64,000 bases of DNA from Orenia metallireducens (GCF_003001995.1 NZ_PVNB01000004.1:124001-188000), one strand, 5' to 3'; counted from the stretch's first letter, positions 25,538 through 33,514 are shown. Notes: generated by a model from the sequence alone, not told the origin. Translations and numbers: made by a program.

Positions 25538-25674
25538 TTCCACCTAAAAGGAAATGCTAATATGTAGGATGCGTTGTATCCGAATTTAAGCCCTCGGAGA
25601 GTTATATCAAACTAAAGTAGAATAATTTTAGTTATTTGAAATAGGGCTCGTCGAACAGGGAATTAAAGTAAGAC
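25538..25674 (+). ncRNA. Candidate omega RNA scaffold downstream of IStron tnpB
   Basis: Immediately after tnpB come small stems (TTCC/GGAA, GGAT/ATCC) and a longer AAGCCCT (25589-25595) to AGGGCT (25642-25647) closing helix around an AT-rich hairpin (ACTAAAG-type arms). Structured 3' sequence of this kind is the source of guide RNA in TnpB systems. The precise 3' end, which fixes the guide, cannot be placed. Confidence 0.45.
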
Positions 25675-25857
25675 TTATAGATTCTATTAAGTTTTTAGTG
25701 GTTTTATAGGTTTTATGCAACGGTGAGACCTACCTGGATTATTACATATAGTAATTTTACTAGAGAGAAGGGGTAGTGAATTTGATCTTAATTTGCGAGA
25801 CTTCCAGTGGGCGAGTGTGGGGTCAAAAACCAGGTCAGCTAAGCAAATACCTATGAT

Positions 25858-25884
25858 AGAGTACTCACGGGAGTGCTCTTTTTT
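25858..25884 (+). terminator. Terminator of the IStron-interrupted RNA gene
   Basis: AGAGTACTC (25858-25866) pairs with GAGTGCTCT (25871-25879) through one G-T wobble around a 4-nt loop, and a T run follows. Confidence 0.93.
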
Positions 25885-25938
25885 ATTATTATAGAGGTGA
25901 TTATTATACTATAGATATCTAATTTCAAAGTAGAATTC

Positions 25939-26024
25939 AATGGGAGAGTGCGACACTTTCGTGTTAGGAATCAGGAATCGGTATAATTTACAGATTCCTA
26001 AAGTGTCCCATTATCCTCCTATAG
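25939..26024. repeat. Dispersed palindromic intergenic element (copy 2)
   Basis: The left end GAGAGTGCGACACTTTCGT faces the right end AAAGTGTCCCATTATCCTCC. The short interior uses GGAATCAGGAATC and GATTCC words. It ends about 50 bp before the PHP gene. Confidence 0.75.
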
Positions 26025-26074
26025 TATTATTTTTTTAAAACAGTGTAAAAATAGGTAAACGGGGTGTTTAAATA

Positions 26075-26884
26075 ATGAAAAGAATAGATTTACATATACA
26101 TACTACAGCTTCTGATGGTTCGTTTACTCCAAGTGAGGTGGTTGAAGAGGCAAAGAAAAGGGATTTAGTAACAATTGCTATTACAGACCATGATACCGTG
26201 GCTGGAGTAGCAAATGCTATTGAGAGAGGAAAGGAGCTAGGAGTAGAAGTTATTGCTGGAATTGAATTGACTACTTATTATAAGGATAAAAGAGTCGATA
26301 TTTTAGGCTATCAGATTGATTGTAATAATCAACAATTATTAGAAATAATAGATAATCTACAGAATTCAAGAGAGTTTCGGGCTAGGCAGATATTAAATAA
26401 GCTATCAGATTTAGGGATAGATTTAGATTTTAATAAATTGAAAGAAATCTCAGGAGATACAGGGGTAGGACGACCTCATATTGCTCGATTGATGATAGAA
26501 GAGGGATATGTTCAAGGTATGCAAGAAGCCTTTGATAATTATCTAGAGGATGGTGGACCAGCTTATGTTCCTAAATATCAGTTAAAGCCTGAAGATGCTA
26601 TTAAGCTGATTAAAGGTGCAGGAGGAATAGTAGTGTTGCCCCATCCAGGGGTAATTGCTGATAATGAGATAGTTAAAGAGTTAATTACTTGTAATGGAAT
26701 AGATGGAATAGAAGTTTATTATCCTAAACATACTGACCAAGAGACTAACTATTATCTATCATTGGCTCAAAAGAATAATTTAATCATTACTGGTGGTTCT
26801 GATTGTCATGGTCCAGCTAATGAAGATAAATACTTATTAGGAACAGTAGAGGTTCCATATGAATTACTAGAGAAGCTTAGATAA
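26075..26884 (+). CDS. PHP-domain phosphoesterase (RNase AM / nucleoside 3',5'-bisphosphate phosphatase family)
   Basis: A 269-residue polymerase-and-histidinol-phosphatase fold enzyme. Metal ligands are visible: DLHIHTTASDG at the N-terminus, ITDHDTVAG, the conserved Glu of AGIELT, HIARLM, LPHPG, and GGSDCHG at the C-terminus. Length and motif order match the YciV/TrpH group, whose characterised members remove 5' nucleotides or hydrolyse 3',5'-bisphosphonucleotides such as pAp. GGGGTG precedes ATG 26075. It stands alone after the dispersed repeat. Broad substrate assignment is by family only. Confidence 0.87.
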   Translation: MKRIDLHIHTTASDGSFTPSEVVEEAKKRDLVTIAITDHDTVAGVANAIERGKELGVEVIAGIELTTYYKDKRVDILGYQIDCNNQQLLEIIDNLQNSREFRARQILNKLSDLGIDLDFNKLKEISGDTGVGRPHIARLMIEEGYVQGMQEAFDNYLEDGGPAYVPKYQLKPEDAIKLIKGAGGIVVLPHPGVIADNEIVKELITCNGIDGIEVYYPKHTDQETNYYLSLAQKNNLIITGGSDCHGPANEDKYLLGTVEVPYELLEKLR

Positions 26885-27035
26885 GTATAATTTTAAATAG
26901 AATATATAAGTTAGAATGTTTAATGACCTCCTATCTTTTTGGAATTTAAGCATAAAATAATAATGCTAAACAAATAATAAGCTAAGTAAGGAATATTATA
27001 TACAACAAGCTATCATAATGCTAGGAGGTTTAATT

Positions 27036-27104
27036 ATGATGTACTTAGCAGTTTTATTGGGGGCTGCTTTAATAGCGGTCTTATTTATAATTTTTAAAAG
27101 TTAA
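27036..27104 (+). CDS. 22-residue hydrophobic peptide
   Basis: ATG 27036 lies 7 bases after AGGAGG (27023-27028) and opens a frame MMYLAVLLGAALIAVLFIIFKS ending at TAA 27102-27104. It is one complete membrane span with a C-terminal Lys. The ribosome site is the best in this 275-bp gap. Small membrane peptides of this kind are usually unannotated. Function is unknown. Confidence 0.45.
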   Translation: MMYLAVLLGAALIAVLFIIFKS

Positions 27105-27168
27105 ATTTTCAAACTATAAAGGAGATTACTTATTAAAGTTAGAATTAATACAAAAAAGGGTGAGTAAT

Positions 27169-27564
27169 ATGTTTACAGAGTTTGACTTAAAGACCAATAA
27201 TCACTCGGAATTAATTGATATGACTGATAGTATTCAAGATATTATCAATGAATCTCAAGTAGAAAATGGGATATGTTTAATTTTTATTCCCCACACTACA
27301 GCAGGGGTTACTATTAATGAGAATGCTGACTCAACAGTCAAAGATGACATTTTATATAAATTAGATGATCTAATTCCATGGCAGGATAATTATCGTCATT
27401 TAGAAGGAAATTCAGCAGCCCACCTTAAAGCTAGTCTCTTTGGTAATTCAGAACAGATAATTATTAATGATAGCAGACTATTGTTAGGTACTTGGCAGGG
27501 GATTTATTTTGCTGAGTTTGATGGCCCAAGAAGAAGGAATGTACAGGTTAAGATAATAAATTGA
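27169..27564 (+). CDS. YjbQ/UPF0047 family protein
   Basis: About 131 residues with the complete family signature: ICLIFIPHTTAGVTINENADSTVKDDI, RHLEGNSAAHLKASLFG, and LGTWQGIYFAEFDGPRRRNVQVKI. Members form compact trimers and show weak thiamine-phosphate synthase activity; their true role is unsettled. The start is ATG 27169 after GGGTG; GTG 27160 overlaps the ribosome site. It lies between two PHP genes, and an AT word-repeat follows. Confidence 0.9.
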   Translation: MFTEFDLKTNNHSELIDMTDSIQDIINESQVENGICLIFIPHTTAGVTINENADSTVKDDILYKLDDLIPWQDNYRHLEGNSAAHLKASLFGNSEQIIINDSRLLLGTWQGIYFAEFDGPRRRNVQVKIIN

Positions 27565-27635
27565 CAATGTACAATTGACAATTTAGAATTAAAGGTAACC
27601 ATTATACATTGTACATTTTAAATTGTAAATTAATC
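27563..27635. repeat. AT-rich inverted word repeat
   Basis: ACAATGTACAATTGACAATTTA (27566 onward) faces ACATTGTACATTTTAAATTGT. The same AATTTACAATGTAC words form the interior of the element at 37400. It lacks the GCGACACTTT ends. Confidence 0.55.
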
Positions 27636-27657
27636 TTTTATTGAGGAGGAGAGAAGA

Positions 27658-28419
27658 ATGTTAGTAGATTACCATACTCATTTATTAGGTCATGAGGATA
27701 GAGAAGGAACTGTGGAGGATATTAGAGAGTTTTTAGAAGCAGCAGTTGCTAAGGATGTCAAAGAGATTGGTTTTACAGACCATAACCGCTATTATGAGCA
27801 GTTTGATTTTGATTTAATTGAAGAGGTAGCTCAAGAGTTTCCCCAATTAAAGGTTAGAAAAGGGATTGAGATGGATTATACCCCTGGTAAAGAGAAGGAG
27901 ATCAAAGAATTTTTAGAGCAATTTGATCTAGATTATGCAATAGGCTCAATTCATTTTTTGGGTAATTGGATGTTTGACCATCCTGATTATACCGATGAAT
28001 ATGATAATTGGGATATAGATGAGTTATATAAGAGATACTTTGAGAGGGTAGCAGGTGCTGCTAAATCTGGCTTATTCCAGCTGTTAGGTCATTTAGATTT
28101 AATCAAGGTCTTTAATTTTAGACCTAAAACTGATGTAGTAGAATTAGTAACCCCTACTTTAGAAGTAATAGCCCAAGAGGATATTACAATTGAGATAAAT
28201 ACCAATGGGATGAATAAGCCTGCTAAGGAGTTTTATCCAAGTAGAGAGATATTAGAGAAGGCTTATGAATTGGGAATTAAAGTTACTACAAGTTCTGATG
28301 CTCATAGAGCTGATAGAGTGGGAGAGAATTTAGCTGAGGTCAGAGAGATGTTATTAGATATTGGTTATACTGAGATTGCTACCTTTGAAGATAAGAAGAG
28401 AATAATGGTTGAACTATAA
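27658..28419 (+). CDS. hisJ: PHP-family histidinol-phosphatase (HisJ/HisK type)
   Basis: A 253-residue PHP enzyme: LVDYHTHLLGHED at the N-terminus, EIGFTDHNRYY, KGIEMDYTPG, IGSIHFLG, LLGHLDLIKVF and TTSSDAHRADRVGENL. The spacing matches class III histidinol-phosphatases, which convert L-histidinol phosphate to histidinol. No other his genes are in view, so the assignment is by family, and another phosphoester substrate is possible. GAGGAGG precedes ATG 27658. A near-perfect palindromic terminator ends it. Confidence 0.85.
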   Translation: MLVDYHTHLLGHEDREGTVEDIREFLEAAVAKDVKEIGFTDHNRYYEQFDFDLIEEVAQEFPQLKVRKGIEMDYTPGKEKEIKEFLEQFDLDYAIGSIHFLGNWMFDHPDYTDEYDNWDIDELYKRYFERVAGAAKSGLFQLLGHLDLIKVFNFRPKTDVVELVTPTLEVIAQEDITIEINTNGMNKPAKEFYPSREILEKAYELGIKVTTSSDAHRADRVGENLAEVREMLLDIGYTEIATFEDKKRIMVEL

Positions 28420-28428
28420 ATAGTGATT

Positions 28429-28463
28429 AAATAACACTCCAAAATTTGGAGTGTTATTTTTTT
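28429..28463 (+). terminator. Terminator after hisJ
   Basis: AATAACACTCCAAAA and TTTTGGAGTGTTATT form a continuous palindrome (28430-28459) with a T7 tail, ending only 9 bp before the next promoter. Confidence 0.92.
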
Positions 28464-28471
28464 GATTATTA

Positions 28472-28500
28472 TTGACAAAATTCAGATTATAGAGTACAAT
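28472..28500 (+). promoter_or_regulatory. Promoter of the TrmB-type regulator
   Basis: Consensus TTGACA (28472-28477), a 17-bp spacer and TACAAT (28495-28500). The -10 box overlaps the left edge of the 44-bp palindrome. Confidence 0.9.
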
Positions 28501-28540
28501 CATATTATGTTGTTCTGTACAGAACAACATAATATGATTG
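28497..28540. promoter_or_regulatory. 44-bp perfect palindrome, probable autoregulatory operator
   Basis: Every base from 28497 to 28518 is complemented symmetrically by 28519-28540, centred on TGTACA, with the recognisable half CATATTATGTTGTTC. It covers the -10 box and transcription start of the TrmB-type gene and ends 11 bp before its ATG. It is an operator candidate for that regulator, or an RNA hairpin in the leader. Confidence 0.75.
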
Positions 28541-28551
28541 GTGGTGTTATA

Positions 28552-29376
28552 ATGGATAAAATAATTGAAAAACTACAAGAGCTAGATTTTACGGAGTTAG
28601 AAGCAAAGGTATACATAGCTTTATTACAAAATCCGCAATCTAATGGCTCTCAAATATCGAAAATAATTAAAGCCTCCCGTTCTGCTGTCTATTCTACCTT
28701 AGATATCTTGTATAAAAAAGGTGCTATCTCTCTTCTACCAGGAAAGACAAAGCTTTATCAAGCACAGAAGCCAGAAGTTTTAATTGATAATATAACAGAA
28801 CAATATATAAAGACTGCTAATACAGTTAAAGAAGAATTAGCAGAATTAGAGCAGCCTATTGTAGGAAAAGAGTATTGGAATATTAAAGGTCATGAGAACT
28901 TTATTTTAAAGACTAAGGAGCTATTACTAACGGCTGAAAAGGAAGTATATATCAATAGCAATTATGATTTAAATTTATTTGCAGATGAGTTGAAGGTTTT
29001 AACGGATAGAGGGGTTAGGATTCTTCATTTTTCTTTTGAAAAATCCCAACTCAATGATGATATTCCTATAGAGTATTATCGCAATAATAAATTAGGAGAT
29101 TTTGAGCCCTCTATCTTTAAAAGAATGATGCTGGTTGTAGATTATCAAAAGGTTATAATAGCAAGTGGTAAGCTTGGTGGAAGCTTTATAGGCACCTTTA
29201 CAGAGAACCCATTACTGGTGGCTATAGTTGCAGAGCATATTCACCATGATATCTATTTCCTGAAGTTAGAAGAGAAGTATAAAGAGGTTTTAGTCCAATC
29301 TGATATCTTACTTGACACTATTGCTGAAAAGACCTTTGAAGAGAAGGTAGCTTATTACAAGAGTAAGAAGAAATAG
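28552..29376 (+). CDS. TrmB-family sugar-sensing transcriptional regulator
   Basis: 274 residues. The N-terminal winged helix is typical of TrmB (LQELDFTELEAKVYIALLQNPQSNGSQISKIIKASRSAVYSTLDILYKKGAISLLPG), followed by a coiled linker and a C-terminal PLD-like effector domain (HENFILKTKELLLTAEKEVYINSNYDLN...KRMMLVVDYQKVIIASG). The family senses maltose, trehalose or other sugars. The start at ATG 28552 follows GGTGGTG. The frame extends upstream to 28462, but that would run through the promoter and operator. It heads the alpha-glucan block, so control of those genes is plausible. Confidence 0.86.
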   Translation: MDKIIEKLQELDFTELEAKVYIALLQNPQSNGSQISKIIKASRSAVYSTLDILYKKGAISLLPGKTKLYQAQKPEVLIDNITEQYIKTANTVKEELAELEQPIVGKEYWNIKGHENFILKTKELLLTAEKEVYINSNYDLNLFADELKVLTDRGVRILHFSFEKSQLNDDIPIEYYRNNKLGDFEPSIFKRMMLVVDYQKVIIASGKLGGSFIGTFTENPLLVAIVAEHIHHDIYFLKLEEKYKEVLVQSDILLDTIAEKTFEEKVAYYKSKKK

Positions 29377-29379
29377 CTA

Positions 29380-29520
29380 GAATGAAATCTATGGTTATAG
29401 ATAGAAAGTTCGATAGTTTCGGAGTTAGGTTGGTAGATGGTTGGCTGATTAGTAAAGCTAAATCACCTGACAACTAATAAAAAAGTATCCCAATATACAC
29501 ATTCAGCTTCATTTTAAAAT
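29380..29520. repeat. Dispersed palindromic intergenic element (copy 3, degenerate)
   Basis: The left arm is GATAGAAAGTTCGATAGTTTCG and the right arm AAAAGTATCCCAATATACAC. Outer flanks are AATGAAATCTATGGTTATAG and CATTTTAAAAT-like sequence. The interior has GTTAGGTTGGTAGATGG words as in copy 5. Confidence 0.6.
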
Positions 29521-29561
29521 TTATAAATTAATATTAGTTAATTTAAAGGAGGATGGTAATA

Positions 29562-30374
29562 ATGTCAAAGTATGATGATAGTTTTTTAGCTTTAGTAGAT
29601 GACTTTTCGAAGTATGAGTTGGTAGAAGGGATTATGTTAGCCGGGTCGAGGACAACTGCTAACTTTGATAAAGATTCAGATTATGATTTATATATCTACT
29701 CTAAGCAAGAGATCCCCCTAGAGTTTAGGAAAAAGTTAGCGGAAAAGTACTTTAATTATGCTGAGTTGGATAATAAAACTTGGGAGCAAGAAGACCAAGG
29801 ATTCTTTAAATATAGCAATATTCAGATTGATATTGTATATAGAGATGTCAATTGCTTAGAAGGAATGTTAGAAAATGTTGTAATTAAACATCAAGCCTCA
29901 ACAGGTTATACTACCTGCTTTTGGTCTAATCTTATTAATTCAGATATTCTTTATGATGAAGATGGAGAGTTACAAGTTTTAAAAGAGAGCTTTGATATCG
30001 AGTATCCAGAAGAGCTAAGAAGAAATATAATTGCTAAGAACTATCCTATCTTAAATCAGATAATTCCTGCTTACACTAAGCAGATTGAAAAGGCTTTGAA
30101 AAGGGATGATGTTATCAGTATCAACCATAGAACCAGTGCCTTTTTTGAAAGTTATTTCGATATAATCTTTGCTTTAAATAAGACCCTTCATCCTGGAGAG
30201 AAGAAACTTCTCAAGATTGTAAGTGGCTTAGAGCATACTCCTGAAAATATGGAAAGAGATATTAGAAAATTATTCGGTAATTTATACAAGAAAGACTTTG
30301 ATATTGTAAATAAATTGAATGAGATTTCAGATAACTTAGCTTTCCTATTGAGAGAATTAAAAATGTTAGATTAA
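29562..30374 (+). CDS. Nucleotidyltransferase-like protein (DUF4037-type)
   Basis: About 270 residues. The N-terminal minimal nucleotidyltransferase motif is LVEGIMLAGSRTTANFDKDSDYDLYIYS, giving the GSRxxxxxxxxSDxDL signature with two metal-binding Asp, and QIDIVYRD supplies the third Asp. The helical C-terminal half (ISINHRTSAFFESYFDIIFALNKTLHPGEKKLLKIV) resembles the DUF4037/aminoglycoside adenylyltransferase-like group. The substrate is unknown. It precedes the LacI regulator, and a second, unrelated nucleotidyltransferase lies at 33515, so both are embedded among glucan genes. The start is ATG 29562 after AAAGGAGG. Confidence 0.75.
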   Translation: MSKYDDSFLALVDDFSKYELVEGIMLAGSRTTANFDKDSDYDLYIYSKQEIPLEFRKKLAEKYFNYAELDNKTWEQEDQGFFKYSNIQIDIVYRDVNCLEGMLENVVIKHQASTGYTTCFWSNLINSDILYDEDGELQVLKESFDIEYPEELRRNIIAKNYPILNQIIPAYTKQIEKALKRDDVISINHRTSAFFESYFDIIFALNKTLHPGEKKLLKIVSGLEHTPENMERDIRKLFGNLYKKDFDIVNKLNEISDNLAFLLRELKMLD

Positions 30375-30431
30375 AATCAAAGGTTTGTAATAGCATCAAG
30401 TATATACTTGATGCTATTATTAGATTATTTC

Positions 30432-30481
30432 TGAAAACGTTTACAAAAAATCTTGACATAATGGTAGAACAGGGATATTAT
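30432..30481 (+). promoter_or_regulatory. Promoter and LacI-type operator of the lacI-family gene
   Basis: TGAAAACGTTTACA (30432-30445) is an imperfect LacI/CcpA-type operator directly upstream of TTGACA (30453-30458), which pairs with TATTAT (30476-30481) at 17 bp. The same 14-bp site in perfect form lies at 31642. Confidence 0.78.
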
Positions 30482-30527
30482 TATAATATAAGATTATAAT
30501 ATAGGACTATGGGGAAGTGGAATTTTA

Positions 30528-31532
30528 ATGAAGATTAAAGATATAGCTAAGTTAGCTGGAGTTTCTATAGCTACAGTGTCTAGAGTAGTAAATGATAAAC
30601 CGGGAGTAAGGGATGAAGTTAGAGAGAAGGTTAAAGAGGTTATTAAAGAACATGAATATAAACCTAACTTAATTGCCCGAGGATTATCAAGCAAGAAATC
30701 TAATATTATAGGTTTATTACTTCCTAAATTTACTGCATATTATACAGAACAAGTAGACGCTATTATTAATTATTGTAACCAAAAGGGATATAGAGTCATG
30801 ATTACAAGCTCTGTAGGCAGATTTGAAGGAGAGCTAGAGAATCTAAATATGCTCTATAAGAGTCAAGTAGAAGGTATACTTTACTTTGTAGGAAAGATGA
30901 CAAAAGAGAAGAAAGAGAGTATTGAGAAGATAAATAAAGAGATTCCTATAGTATTATTAGACCAAGCTATTGAAGAGTTGAGTATTCCTGCTGTGTTGCC
31001 TGATAACTATGGTGGTGCAGTAAAAGCAATGAACTACCTTGTGAATTTGGGACATGAGAAGATAGCTTTTATAAAAGCTCCTTATTATGATTTAGAAGGT
31101 GAGAAGAGATATCGGGCTTATCAGGATATAATGAAAAGAAATGACTTTGAGATAAAAGAGTGCTATATACAAGGAAGTGATTATTCAATTGAATCAGGGT
31201 ATAAGGCTATGGAGAATATTTTAAGCAAATCTGATCAGCTTCCAACTGCTGTGTTAGCCTCTAATGATGGAACTGCTATTGGGGCGATAAATTACTTGAA
31301 AGAAAAGGGGATAGAAGTACCTGAAGATATTTCTGTAATGGGGATTGATGATATAGAGATAGCAAAGCATTTTATACCTAAGCTGACTACAGTAAAACAG
31401 GACTTATACTATGTAGGTGATGAAGCCATTAAGTTATTATTTGAATATATTGATAATAAAGATTTAAAGGCTAAGAAGCTCATAGTTGAGCAGGAGTTAG
31501 TAATTAGAGATAGTGTAAAGGAGATTAGGTAA
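30528..31532 (+). CDS. LacI-family transcriptional regulator
   Basis: 334 residues. The N-terminal helix-turn-helix and hinge are clear (MKIKDIAKLAGVSIATVSRVVNDKPGVRDEVREKVKEVIKEHEYKPNLIARGLSSKKS), followed by a periplasmic-binding-like effector domain (GLLLPKFTAYYTEQVDAIINYC ... ASNDGTAIGAINYLKEKGIEVPEDISVMGIDDIEIAKHFIPKLTTV). Matching operators at its own promoter and before the cyclomaltodextrinase gene suggest autoregulation and control of alpha-glucan use, much like MalR or CcpA-type repressors. The sugar ligand is unknown. Confidence 0.92.
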   Translation: MKIKDIAKLAGVSIATVSRVVNDKPGVRDEVREKVKEVIKEHEYKPNLIARGLSSKKSNIIGLLLPKFTAYYTEQVDAIINYCNQKGYRVMITSSVGRFEGELENLNMLYKSQVEGILYFVGKMTKEKKESIEKINKEIPIVLLDQAIEELSIPAVLPDNYGGAVKAMNYLVNLGHEKIAFIKAPYYDLEGEKRYRAYQDIMKRNDFEIKECYIQGSDYSIESGYKAMENILSKSDQLPTAVLASNDGTAIGAINYLKEKGIEVPEDISVMGIDDIEIAKHFIPKLTTVKQDLYYVGDEAIKLLFEYIDNKDLKAKKLIVEQELVIRDSVKEIR

Positions 31533-31641
31533 TTATATTTTAGAATAATAGAAGATAGGGGTTAAATTTTCTACTTTAGATTGCTTATTACTTTTTAATT
31601 AAAGGAAAGGGGGAAATATATATAGTTTTTTTAATCTTTTT

Positions 31642-31655
31642 TGTAAACGTTTACA
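31642..31655. promoter_or_regulatory. Perfect LacI-family operator TGTAAACGTTTACA
   Basis: A 14-bp perfect palindrome about 95 bp upstream of the GH13 gene at 31751. It differs by two bases from the site at 30432. Centre CG and spacing fit LacI-family sites. No confident -35/-10 pair could be chosen in the rest of the gap (31533-31750). Confidence 0.8.
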
Positions 31656-31750
31656 GGATTGCTTTAAGATGAAATGTTAATAAATTTATAGGAAATAGAT
31701 GTAGAATGTTATCGATTAATTAATATCAAATTAGAATTTGAGGTGAAATT

Positions 31751-33490
31751 ATGAATTTAGAAGGGATTTATCATAGAGTAAACTCCAATTATGCTTATCT
31801 TGTAGAAGAAGATAGGGTTTTGCTTAAATTAAGAACTAAAAGGGATGATTTAAATAGTGTAAAAGTCTTTCATTGTGATAAGTATAGAAAGATAAATAGT
31901 TGTGAGGATTTAAAAATTGTAGAGATGACCAAGAAATATAGTGATCAGTTATTTGATTATCATGAAGTCATTATAGAGTTTAAAGGAATAAGCTTAGCCT
32001 ATTATTTTGAACTAGTGAGTAAAGAAGAAAGTTTATTCTATGGAAGAAATGGCTTTTATAAAGATTCAATACAAGAGGAAGCAGATATGTTTATTATGGC
32101 TAACTTCTCTAAGGATAATCTCTTTACAATTCCAGCTTGGCACCAAAAAGCAATTGTCTATCAAATCTTTCCCGATAGGTTTAATAGAGGTAGTAATTTT
32201 GTGTTAGAAGATAAATATACAGAAGACTGGAATGGAGAGGTGAATTATAGAACATTTTTAGGAGGAAACCTCAAGGGAATAACTGAAAAGTTGGGTTACT
32301 TAGAAGACCTAGGCATAAATACAATCTATTTAACTCCTATATTTAAATCCGATAGTACTCATAGATATGATACCGATGATTATTATCAGATAGATCCTGG
32401 CTTAGGAACAAAGCAAGAGTTTAAAGAGTTGGTAGATAAGGCTCATCAAAGGGAGATTAAGATTATCTTAGATGCAGTATTTAACCACTGTGGATTAAAC
32501 TTCTTTGCCTTTGATGATTTGGTGAAGAAGGGTGAAGAATCAAAATATAAGGATTGGTTTGAGGTAGACTCCTATCCAGTTACTAAAGAAAGAAAAAGAA
32601 AGCCTAATTATAAGACCTTTGGCTATTACTATCACATGCCTAAATTAATCTTATCAAATCAAGAAACGGCTGAATATTTTCTAGAGGTAGCTCGATATTG
32701 GACTAAAGAGTTTAACATAGATGGCTGGCGATTAGATGTTGCCGATGAAATCTCACCTGAATTTTGGAGAGAGTTTAGAAGAACTTTAAAGAGGATCAAT
32801 CCTGATATATTGATTTCAGGAGAGGTTTGGTATGACTCTGATTTTTGGCTAAAGGGAGATCAGTTTGATACTGTAATGAACTATCCTTTCTTAGAGGTTG
32901 TTGAAGATTTCTTTGCTAAAGAAGTTATAAATGTTGATGAATTTAGTGATAGGTTAGCAAAGATTAGGAGTTTATATAAGAAGCAGGCTCATGAAAATCT
33001 GTGGAATTTAATAGATAGCCATGATGTGTCAAGGTTCTTATATAAATGTGAGAATAACCTAGCAAACTTTAAATTAGCTATCTTATTTCAATTTACCTAT
33101 TTGGGGATCCCAGTTATTTATTATGGTGATGAATATGGAATGGCTGGTGGAGTTGATGGTTTAGAGAAGAGAGAGGCAATGGTTTGGGAGGAAGGTAAGC
33201 AGAACCAAGAGCTGTTCCAATATTACAAAAGATTAATAAGAATAAGAAGAGAGAATCAAGAGCTTATAGCTGGAGAGTATAGTGAAGTATTAAAGGATAG
33301 AGAGATTAATCTATATGGATATAAAAGAAGTTATTATGGTCAAGAGATGCTTATCTATCTAAATAATTCTAATCAAAATACTATCTTAGAGCTAGCAGGT
33401 AGCTATAGAGAGTTATTAACAGACCGGATTTTAGAAGGGGAAATTACAATAAAAGCTAAAGAAGGAGTTGTCTTAAAGCCACTCTTTTAA
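31751..33490 (+). CDS. Cytosolic cyclomaltodextrinase/neopullulanase-like alpha-glucan hydrolase (GH13)
   Basis: 579 residues without a signal peptide. An N-terminal domain of ~120 residues resembles CBM34 (LEGIYHRVNSNYAYLVEEDRVLLKLRTKRDD). The (beta/alpha)8 barrel contains QIFPDRFNRG, DAVFNHCG, GWRLDVADE (nucleophile Asp ~328), ISGEVW (acid Glu ~357) and LIDSHD (Asp ~424). YLPLSF-like end motifs close the C-terminal beta domain. Enzymes of this group cut cyclodextrins and maltodextrins imported into the cell. It lies just downstream of the LacI-type operator. Confidence 0.9.
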   Translation: MNLEGIYHRVNSNYAYLVEEDRVLLKLRTKRDDLNSVKVFHCDKYRKINSCEDLKIVEMTKKYSDQLFDYHEVIIEFKGISLAYYFELVSKEESLFYGRNGFYKDSIQEEADMFIMANFSKDNLFTIPAWHQKAIVYQIFPDRFNRGSNFVLEDKYTEDWNGEVNYRTFLGGNLKGITEKLGYLEDLGINTIYLTPIFKSDSTHRYDTDDYYQIDPGLGTKQEFKELVDKAHQREIKIILDAVFNHCGLNFFAFDDLVKKGEESKYKDWFEVDSYPVTKERKRKPNYKTFGYYYHMPKLILSNQETAEYFLEVARYWTKEFNIDGWRLDVADEISPEFWREFRRTLKRINPDILISGEVWYDSDFWLKGDQFDTVMNYPFLEVVEDFFAKEVINVDEFSDRLAKIRSLYKKQAHENLWNLIDSHDVSRFLYKCENNLANFKLAILFQFTYLGIPVIYYGDEYGMAGGVDGLEKREAMVWEEGKQNQELFQYYKRLIRIRRENQELIAGEYSEVLKDREINLYGYKRSYYGQEMLIYLNNSNQNTILELAGSYRELLTDRILEGEITIKAKEGVVLKPLF

Positions 33491-33514
33491 ATAAACATTA
33501 AGGAGATGATAGTG

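Larger units (their letters stand above)
23811..25740 (+). mobile_element. IStron: group I intron fused to an IS605-family tnpB element
   Basis: The 5' part has a complete group I ribozyme core and the 3' part has an intact tnpB and a candidate guide-RNA scaffold. There is no tnpA transposase inside, so transposition would need a Y1 transposase in trans. The outer boundaries are approximate. The 21-bp perfect inverted repeat at 24315-24335 and 25675-25695 isolates tnpB in a loop of the RNA. The known relatives are the CdISt1-type IStrons of Clostridioides/Clostridium. Splicing would let the element remain in a gene without destroying its RNA. Confidence 0.8.
23797..25857 (+). ncRNA. Structured small RNA gene (6S-like?) split by the IStron
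   Basis: TTTGCTTAG (23802-23810) is the perfect complement of CTAAGCAAA (25839-25847). CTG with CAG and GGTT with AACC extend this closing stem on both sides of the mobile element. A strong terminator follows at 25858. If the element is removed, about 160-190 nt of RNA remain, including TTGCGAGACTTCC (about 25793-25805) in a large-bulge context that recalls the 3' half of Gram-positive 6S RNA. The promoter-stem-terminator layout is seen in the sequence, while the 6S identity is inference from length and pattern. Exact splice junctions are not resolved. Alternative: an unrelated RNA, or part of the element itself. Confidence 0.45.

Noticed and set aside
28462-28551. Upstream extension of the TrmB-type gene
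   Set aside because: The extra 30 codons run through the terminator tail, promoter and palindromic operator, and the internal ATG 28552 has the proper ribosome site.
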